Of a DNA stretch of 64,000 bases, positions 63,601-64,000 are shown piece after piece. The stretch is from Lineus longissimus (lineage: Eukaryota > Nemertea > Pilidiophora > Heteronemertea > Lineidae). The number at the start of each line of letters is the position of its first letter. The first letter of the stretch is position 1. The notes beneath the pieces are model-generated. The model was not told where the DNA came from. It did no database searches and saw only the letters and a list, made by a program, of their open reading frames with translations. The position numbers and the translations under genes are program-made. The stretch is from NCBI RefSeq assembly GCF_910592395.1, contig NC_088314.1:17645998-17709997 (forward strand). Direction: 5' to 3'.

Positions 63601-64000
63601 TTGAGCAAACAACCACGATGAAACCAACTACAATTGATGAACCAACCACAACACTGGAACCAACAACCACAGTGGAACCAACTACAACGGCAGAACCAAC
63701 CACAACTCTTGAACCAACAACCACAGTTGAACCAACTACAACTGCTGAACCAAGCACAACTCTGGAACATACAACCACGGTGGAACCAACTACAACAGCG
63801 GAACCAACCACAACTCTGGAACCAACAACCACAGTGGAACCAACTACAACAGCGGAACCAACCACAACTCTGCAGCCAACAACCACAATGGAACAAACCA
63901 CCACTGCTGAAGCAACCACAACTCTGGAACCAACTACCACAGTGGAACCAACTACAACTGCAGAACCAACCACAACTCTGGAGCTAACAACCACAGTAAA
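15565..64000 (+). CDS. Giant type II membrane mucin with SEA, PAN and Ig domains (gene level, 3' end outside window)
   Basis: The exons listed below were joined by GT/AG sites and phase; every junction keeps one frame. Residues (using exon 7a): cytoplasmic tail 1-122; membrane segment about 123-145, preceded by RKYFTRTRTYW (positive side inside, hence type II); SEA1 161-275; SEA2 276-416; Thr-rich linker 417-481; SEA3 482-596; PAN/Apple-like 597-668; mucin 1 669-1728; Ig1-Ig9 1729 to about 2552; SEA4 to 2674; Ig10-Ig17 to 3402; mucin 2 from 3403 past 7842. SEA domains are typical of heavily O-glycosylated surface proteins and several self-cleave; Ig arrays bind other proteins. A surface barrier or recognition role is inferred. 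The combination does not match a named gene that I know. Exons 7a and 7b are alternatives. Confidence 0.85.
15777..15996. repeat. Foldback element, about 220 bp
   Basis: CTTAAGGGTTGACCATGGGC at the left pairs with GTGCCTATGGTCAACCCTTAAG at the right, and arms of about 105 bp continue to the centre near GTTTTCCACAGAACAG. A second copy of the end motif (TATGGTCAACCCTTAAGAC) follows at about 16011-16029. Confidence 0.85.
16673..16809. repeat. Hairpin-forming inverted repeat
   Basis: GGAAAACAAACCATTG (16673-16688) is the exact reverse complement of CAATGGTTTGTTTTCC (16794-16809). Imperfect pairing continues inwards. Confidence 0.75.
17798..17852. repeat. Strong 17-bp hairpin
   Basis: GGGGTATTTGTAGCCCC and GGGGCTACAAATGCCCC flank a 21-nt AT-rich loop, with one wobble-type mismatch. 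Confidence 0.8.
21825..22279. repeat. DNA-transposon-like element with about 46-bp inverted ends
   Basis: The left arm 21825-21870 (TTTCAAACTAGAAATGTGGT...) pairs with the right arm 22234-22279 (AATCATTACCGTAAAAGTGG...) almost perfectly. The 360-bp interior has no transposase frame, so it is probably non-autonomous. Confidence 0.82.
22785..23046. repeat. Tandem duplication, 133-bp unit
   Basis: Units start GAATTGTGTGTTTTTGTCGG at 22785 and 22918 and share GAGGCCATCTTTGTTTTCAA and TGTACACACATGGTGTAA, with a few base changes. Confidence 0.88.
23426..23630 (+). CDS. Exon 2: cytoplasmic tail
   Basis: Acceptor CGTCTTTTCAG|AACTTC, donor AGCAAG|GTAACG, phase 0 to 1, 68 codons. Arg-rich at first (RRTDSRRHRRSPSGS), then FDNPIFYDDDPGFGIADF. 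NPIFYDDD places a Tyr in an acidic context that could be phosphorylated; that is inference. No stop in frame. Confidence 0.75.
24043..24192 (+). CDS. Exon 3: membrane segment
   Basis: Acceptor TTTTTGTTTCAG|CACC, donor TTGGAA|GTAAGT, phase 1 to 1, 150 bp. It encodes a juxtamembrane RKYFTRTRTYW and then about 23 hydrophobic residues (CISIAIFLVICTLAAVIGIA). Basic residues on the N-terminal side and no signal peptide in exon 1 indicate type II topology, with the large C-terminal part outside the cell. Confidence 0.88.
24637..24678 (+). CDS. Exon 4: Gly-rich linker
   Basis: A 42-bp exon (phase 1 to 1) between TTTGTTTCAG and GTTG|GTAAGTC. It encodes MAADGTDTGGGGAV, a short flexible spacer between membrane and SEA1. 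Being phase-symmetric, it could be skipped without frameshift. Confidence 0.7.
24937..25046 (+). CDS. Exon 5: SEA1, first part
   Basis: Acceptor CCAATTTCAG|GTCC, donor CAGAGT|GTAAGT, phase 1 to 0. It encodes PRFRLRFTISNVQYTPSLAN..., the first strand and helix pattern of a SEA domain. Confidence 0.82.
25169..25725. repeat. Long foldback element (557 bp) in the SEA1 intron
   Basis: The left end CAGAGTGGCTCAATAAAAAT and right end ATTTTTATTGAGCCACTCTG are exact complements. Pairing continues for about 100 bp (..ACATATGTACTTGAAGAGCA..) and resumes near the centre (GGAAGCA...TGCTTCC, GTGAATAAA). No coding frame of its own. Confidence 0.9.
25955..26022 (+). CDS. Exon 6: SEA1, middle part (68 bp)
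   Basis: Acceptor TCTCTAATTTACAG|ATCGAC, donor TTTTTAG|GTAGGT, phase 0 to 2. IDQLFIKTNISTYYDYSRVI is the middle strand region. Its 68-bp length is exactly that of the middle exons of SEA3 and SEA4. Confidence 0.85.
26598..26764 (+). CDS. Exon 7a: SEA1, last part, alternative a
   Basis: Acceptor CTTTCTTTCCAG|AAATGAC, donor CAATTG|GTAAGT, phase 2 to 1, 167 bp. It encodes the C-terminal half of SEA1 (DLGNARPVVELYLKAEHNNT...FVIDEASVTAI). The usual GS[VI]VV site is replaced by GNARPVV, so self-cleavage is not expected. NNT is a possible N-glycosylation site. It is a tandem duplicate of exon 7b. Confidence 0.9.
26809..26975 (+). CDS. Exon 7b: SEA1, last part, alternative b
   Basis: Acceptor GTTGTTTTGCAG|GACTG, donor CAATAG|GTAAGT, phase 2 to 1, also 167 bp. 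By hand, 38 of 56 residues equal exon 7a. Differences cluster in the second half (VADFVRSGAKLNA versus LENVIKAAATLGQ). Joining 7a to 7b would break the frame, and the gap is only 44 bp, so one or the other is used. Confidence 0.9.
27181..27332 (+). CDS. Exon 8: SEA2, first part
   Basis: Acceptor TCTTCTTCAACAG|ACCTTGG, donor ACTGAG|GTATGT, phase 1 to 0. A Pro/Thr spacer (AKPTTPAPN) is followed by LEYDGSLEVSNIDYTEEL..., the SEA first strand and helix. Confidence 0.82.
27824..27927 (+). CDS. Exon 9: SEA2, middle part with RRKR
   Basis: Acceptor TTTCTTTTTTAG|TTGG, donor AAATAG|GTAAGT, phase 0 to 2, 104 bp. It is 36 bp longer than the other middle SEA exons; the extra sequence includes TTRRKRDT (RRKR at residues 354-357), a furin-type basic site close to where SEA domains normally self-cleave. 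Confidence 0.82.
28396..28562 (+). CDS. Exon 10: SEA2, last part
   Basis: Acceptor CCCCATTTTAG|TGATG, donor GTAAAAG|GTAGGTC, phase 2 to 1, 167 bp. It encodes DGLKAFFTIVLNAVDEV...FTEVDIVSGTVKVK, a clear SEA C-terminal half. It lacks a GS[VI]VV motif. Confidence 0.88.
28591..28709. repeat. GAT/GATA-rich simple repeat
   Basis: Imperfect GATGATGAT/GATAGT microsatellite in the intron after exon 10. Confidence 0.85.
28894..29088 (+). CDS. Exon 11: Thr-rich mucin-like linker
   Basis: Acceptor TTTATAACAG|TTGCGG, donor GAAAATG|GTGAGC, phase 1 to 1, 65 residues. About a third are Thr, with E, A and P (TTTTEATTP, TTTEATTTPTPT), a likely O-glycosylated spacer. The TTEATT words resemble the unit of mucin tract 1. 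Confidence 0.85.
29356..29462 (+). CDS. Exon 12: SEA3, first part
   Basis: Acceptor CTTTTTTTTCAG|TGACTG, donor CAAATG|GTAAGT, phase 1 to 0. VTALIVSMALLQEFDEGLLN... is the SEA first strand followed by a helix. Confidence 0.85.
29916..29983 (+). CDS. Exon 13: SEA3, middle part (68 bp)
   Basis: Acceptor TTTTTTTACTTCAG|CTGAC, donor ATATGA|GTAAGT, phase 0 to 2. LTRVYNESEFADDFEEIQIL leads into the cleavage loop carried by exon 14. Confidence 0.87.
30342..30511 (+). CDS. Exon 14: SEA3, last part with GSIIV
   Basis: Acceptor TCCACGTTTCAG|TGCTGG, donor GTAAAAG|GTACGT, phase 2 to 1. It begins D-A-G-S-I-I-V (G542, S543), matching the G/S[VI]VV autoproteolysis site of SEA domains, then RFRLLL, helices and FNIDVSSITVK. 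Self-cleavage between Gly and Ser is likely by analogy with known SEA proteins. Confidence 0.88.
30748..30963 (+). CDS. Exon 15: PAN/Apple-like cysteine domain
   Basis: Acceptor CGCCTTTCAG|AAAGT, donor CGGAAAG|GTCAGT, phase 1 to 1, 71 complete codons. It has seven Cys in a pattern like PAN/Apple modules (KYCQNQCDALTQCKGYYYL, then RRCIL). Such modules bind proteins or carbohydrates. It lies between SEA3 and mucin tract 1. The family call rests on spacing only. Confidence 0.78.
31606..34785 (+). CDS. Exon 16: mucin tract 1 (3,180 bp)
   Basis: Acceptor CCTCTTACCAACAG|AATGC, donor CCGCTTA|GTAAGA, phase 1 to 1. After ECEEVKTTTPEP it is about 85 copies of the 12-residue unit TTTPEATTTLEP (36 bp), almost only Thr, Glu, Pro, Ala and Leu. 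Half the residues are Thr and nearly no Ser occurs: dense O-glycan sites on an acidic backbone. The left half is more uniform; from about 33200 on the copies diverge (GAACCA for GAGCCA, LEL, QEA, REP variants). Confidence 0.92.
31641..34770. repeat. 36-bp minisatellite of mucin tract 1
   Basis: The period is 36 bp (ACAACCACACCAGAAGCAAC plus CACAACCCTGGAGCCA). A higher-order duplication of 612 bp (17 units) is visible: the variant run ACATCAGAAG ... ACGCCAGATG ... ACACCAGCAG at about 32080-32160 recurs at about 32692-32772. Confidence 0.93.
34951..35223 (+). CDS. Exon 17: Ig1
   Basis: Phase 1 to 1, 273 bp. Ig I-set pattern: GDTLNLTC, FEWY, LSDAGTYKC. It begins with the PPNSPTISGW linker seen, with variations, in all 17 Ig exons. 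It mixes features of both types in this array (RLGSSGSMGENYE). Confidence 0.92.
35617..35889 (+). CDS. Exon 18: Ig2 (type C)
   Basis: Phase 1 to 1, 273 bp. Cys in LICRA, Trp in FEWY and Cys in LYKC are intact. The LVNSTDARGEKYE motif marks type C of the alternating pair. Confidence 0.92.
36225..36330 (-). repeat. tRNA-like SINE remnant
   Basis: On the minus strand GGCTAGTGGTCAAGAGTCCC is followed by GGTGCGAACC, resembling tRNA A and B box spacing. Lies in the intron before Ig3. Low certainty. Confidence 0.35.
36400..36684 (+). CDS. Exon 19: Ig3 (type D)
   Basis: Phase 1 to 1, 285 bp, 12 bp longer than usual because of extra residues before the donor (AVQVLVRG). Canonical LTCTA, FEWY and AYSC. 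SSGEMGEIYEK and KNEDGE mark type D. Confidence 0.92.
36969..37241 (+). CDS. Exon 20: Ig4 (type C)
   Basis: Acceptor TATTTTACAG|TTCC, donor ATCAATG|GTAAGT, phase 1 to 1, 273 bp. It has no internal ATG. Canonical LTCRA, FEWY and AYKC; LNSTRARSENYE and NDDGQA mark type C. Confidence 0.92.
37330..37525 (-). repeat. tRNA-derived SINE
   Basis: The minus-strand head reads AGTGTCCGACTGAGTGATCA then GAAGGTCGCGGGTTCGACTG (tRNA-like with B box GGGTTCGA). The tail has AAAGCGCTTTGAGGAGTCC, a word seen in 3' parts of several SINE families. Intron between Ig4 and Ig5. Confidence 0.6.
37995..38267 (+). CDS. Exon 21: Ig5 (type D)
   Basis: Phase 1 to 1, 273 bp. LTCAA, FEWY and AYKC are present. RLVSTGTTGERYEK and AKNDDGEAES mark type D; close to Ig7. 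Confidence 0.92.
38864..39139 (+). CDS. Exon 22: Ig6 (type C)
   Basis: Phase 1 to 1, 276 bp. LICRA, FEWY and DYKC are present. KLNSSNARDEYYQ and INDYGQAES mark type C; one extra codon near the end (RLSLTVKG). Confidence 0.92.
39729..40001 (+). CDS. Exon 23: Ig7 (type D)
   Basis: Phase 1 to 1, 273 bp. LTCTA, FEWY and AYKC; KLVSTGTIGETYEK and AKNDDGEAES. Confidence 0.92.
40343..40570. repeat. MITE-like element, copy 2 (228 bp)
   Basis: Near-identical to 13493-13720; the last TIR base block is TTGCCAAGTAG instead of TTGCCAAATAG. It lies in the intron between Ig7 and Ig8 and creates misleading small ORFs. Confidence 0.88.
40683..40955 (+). CDS. Exon 24: Ig8 (type C)
   Basis: Acceptor ATCTATTTCCAG|TTCC, donor ATTACAG|GTACAT, phase 1 to 1, 273 bp. 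LTCRA, FEWY and YKC; KLNSTDARDEYYV and INSYGQADS. Confidence 0.92.
41336..41718 (+). CDS. Exon 25: Ig9 (type D) fused to SEA4 first part
   Basis: Phase 1 to 0, 383 bp. A full Ig domain (LTCTA, FEWY, SYKC, AKNDDGEAES) runs on without an intron into QEQIFDVSFSLESGNFSQEL..., the first strand and helix of a SEA domain. The donor is AATGTG|GTATGT. It is the only exon in the gene carrying parts of two domains; an intron was probably lost here. Confidence 0.88.
42081..42163. repeat. 83-bp direct repeat, left copy
   Basis: Identical to 42650-42732. It contains AAAATGAAATGGTCCAGGGA, the start motif of the element at 42834-43904. After 42163 the sequence goes to the element's end motif (to about 42212), so this copy is an internally deleted derivative. 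Confidence 0.9.
42314..42381 (+). CDS. Exon 26: SEA4, middle part (68 bp)
   Basis: Acceptor TTGTTTTTCTTCAAG|TTGACG, donor GATTTAG|GTAAGC, phase 0 to 2. It encodes LTQSINTYSSSGNVKQVIII GF and fits exactly the phase gap between exons 25 and 27. It shares length and phase with exons 6 and 13. Confidence 0.85.
42650..42732. repeat. 83-bp direct repeat, right copy
   Basis: Identical to 42081-42163, offset 569 bp. The two copies flank exon 26. Confidence 0.92.
42834..43904. repeat. About 1.07-kb dispersed element with three internal units
   Basis: It begins AAATGAAATGGCCAGGGCCA and ends CTCACCTCTGCTAAGAGGTGAGCTAA. Inside are three units spaced 313 and 292 bp, each with a TGACCTCTGTGACCTTGA...AGGTCAAA core (42976, 43289, 43581) followed by similar bodies (GGCAATCGGGCAAG in two). 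A partial copy is at 7390-7460. No protein is encoded; non-autonomous. Confidence 0.8.
44014..44201 (+). CDS. Exon 27: SEA4, last part with GSIIV
   Basis: Acceptor GGTTTTTTTCAG|ATCTGG, donor GTAAAGT|GTAAGT, phase 2 to 1, 188 bp. It starts (R)SGSIIVISEVIL, with the autoproteolysis-type motif (G2614, S2615), then helices with NET and NAT glycosylation sequons and ATTLNVVEHVK. Confidence 0.87.
44450..44722 (+). CDS. Exon 28: Ig10 (type A)
   Basis: Phase 1 to 1, 273 bp. Canonical LTCTAD, FEWYLG and EYKC. NLTSTGVIGETYEK and the start PTVTGWP mark type A of the second array. Confidence 0.92.
44747..44910. repeat. Near-perfect foldback, 164 bp
   Basis: ATTGAACCCGAGGC at the left pairs with GCCGAGGGTTCAAT at the right. 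The arms include CCTTGGTTGAGTTACCAAGA and TGGAGCTAAAAT, and the loop is GAGCCGACAGGCGA. It lies 24 bp after the Ig10 donor. Confidence 0.92.
46118..46390 (+). CDS. Exon 29: Ig11 (type B)
   Basis: Phase 1 to 1, 273 bp. LTCTAAKSGG, FQWYLG and DYKC. TTLLAYAGTMGQLY and AYNAGGDADS mark type B. Confidence 0.92.
46575..46847 (+). CDS. Exon 30: Ig12 (type A)
   Basis: Phase 1 to 1, 273 bp, donor AACG|GTCAGT. Nearly identical to Ig14 over its last two thirds (ADLSGGTPTRYEWYLG, STGVIGETYEKVIGV, EYSC). Confidence 0.92.
47301..47573 (+). CDS. Exon 31: Ig13 (type B)
   Basis: Phase 1 to 1, 273 bp. LTCTAANSGG, FRWFLG and SYKC. The Phe in RWF replaces the usual Tyr. Closest to Ig11. Confidence 0.92.
48031..48303 (+). 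CDS. Exon 32: Ig14 (type A)
   Basis: Phase 1 to 1, 273 bp. A recent copy of Ig12 or the reverse; the main changes are TVIGWPSG for TVTGWPIG and VSDAGE for VLDAGE. Confidence 0.92.
48593..48865 (+). CDS. Exon 33: Ig15 (type B)
   Basis: Phase 1 to 1, 273 bp. LTCAAANLGG, FQWYRG and DYKC. The donor CCAAA|GTGGGT is weaker than the others. Confidence 0.9.
49185..49457 (+). CDS. Exon 34: Ig16 (type A)
   Basis: Phase 1 to 1, 273 bp. LTCSADPAGG, FEWYLG and EYKC; NLTSSGAMGETYEK. Confidence 0.92.
49914..50186 (+). CDS. Exon 35: Ig17 (type B)
   Basis: Phase 1 to 1, 273 bp. LTCTAANTGG, FKWYLG and AYKC; TVLPYSGVMGQYYE and INAGGQAES. Last Ig before mucin tract 2. Confidence 0.92.
50680..64000 (+). CDS. 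Exon 36: mucin tract 2 (more than 13.3 kb, runs off the window)
   Basis: Acceptor CAACTACAACTGCAG|AACC at 50679/50680 follows about 68 bp without AG; phase 1 joins Ig17 in frame. The tract is built of 6-residue words EPTTT-V, EPTTT-A and EPTTT-L, usually in that order (18 residues, 54 bp). Variant words (VKLTTSDKLTTTLEL, EPTTAEETTTLEP, FEQTTTMKPTTIDEP) mark higher-order blocks. About half the residues are Thr, with a Glu about every sixth residue, so the product should be a long, polyanionic, O-glycosylated rod. No stop is seen through base 64000, giving at least 4,440 residues. Assembly errors in copy number are possible. Confidence 0.88.
50680..64000. repeat. 18/54-bp coding minisatellite with higher-order blocks
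   Basis: The basic period is 18 bp and the usual triplet 54 bp. The marker ACAGTAAAGCTGACTACAAG recurs many times (about 51681, 52059, 52977, 54225, 55155 and on), giving blocks of variable length; the first interval is 378 bp (21 units). Every long ORF in the other frames and on the minus strand is a by-product of this repeat. Confidence 0.93.
54870..63150. repeat. Recent tandem duplication, about 4,068-bp unit
   Basis: About 54870-58920 is repeated at about 58938-63150. Segments such as 55200-55814 recur at 59268-59882, and 55733-56431 at 59801-60499 (offset 4,068). After about 61000 the offset is 4,230, because the second copy carries 162 bp extra (three 54-bp triplets). The boundaries are approximate. 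Confidence 0.85.

Noticed and set aside
50648-63994. Many minus-strand Val/Gly/Ser-rich or Cys/Trp-rich ORFs and plus-strand Gln/Pro-rich ORFs
   Set aside because: These are alternative-frame readings of the 18-bp mucin repeat. They repeat with the array and have no splice or start signals.
1-64000. CRISPR array or bacterial operon
   Set aside because: The direct repeats are coding minisatellites without unique spacers, and the gene structure is clearly eukaryotic.

Overview
This is eukaryotic DNA. Coding sequence is broken into short exons with consensus GT/AG borders, introns are long, and diverged foldback elements, a LINE tail and tRNA-like SINE remnants fill the space between. The repeats (TGACCTCTGTGACCTTGA motifs, elements ending in GGTGAGCTAA, frequent ACATGTA words) and the SEA/PAN/Ig/mucin gene suggest a marine invertebrate, perhaps a lophotrochozoan. 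The sequence alone does not fix the species.

Left part (1-15.5 kb): mostly non-coding. It holds a pair of diverged paralogous ORFs of unknown function (3604-4551 and 5033-6046) with a third, 3'-only remnant (6382-6606), all linked by a 167-bp intergenic direct repeat. It also holds one possible proline/arginine-rich gene (10602-11373), a LINE 3' tail on the minus strand (14129-14377) and several small repeats and MITE-like elements.

Main part (15.5 kb to the right edge): one very large plus-strand gene, whose exons I assembled by hand from splice sites and reading phase. It starts at ATG 15565, 58 bp after a TATAAAA box, and is still open at base 64000 (at least 7,842 codons). The predicted protein is a type II membrane mucin. 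In order it has a cytoplasmic tail, one membrane segment (about residues 123-145), SEA1, SEA2, a short Thr-rich linker, SEA3, a PAN/Apple-like cysteine domain, mucin tract 1 (a 3.18-kb exon of 12-residue repeats), nine Ig domains, SEA4, eight more Ig domains, and mucin tract 2 (a single exon of more than 13.3 kb built from 6/18-residue repeats). All phases agree from exon to exon.

The most notable points are these. (1) The last exon of SEA1 is duplicated in tandem with identical length and phases (2 in, 1 out) and only 44 bp between the copies, so the two copies must be mutually exclusive. (2) Only SEA3 and SEA4 carry a GSIIV autoproteolysis-type motif, while SEA2 has an RRKR furin-type site. 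(3) Both Ig arrays are built from alternating two-domain units. (4) Mucin tract 2 contains a very recent tandem duplication of about 4.07 kb. Together these suggest a polymorphic, alternatively spliced, possibly shed surface glycoprotein with cell-surface barrier or recognition roles. That function is inference.
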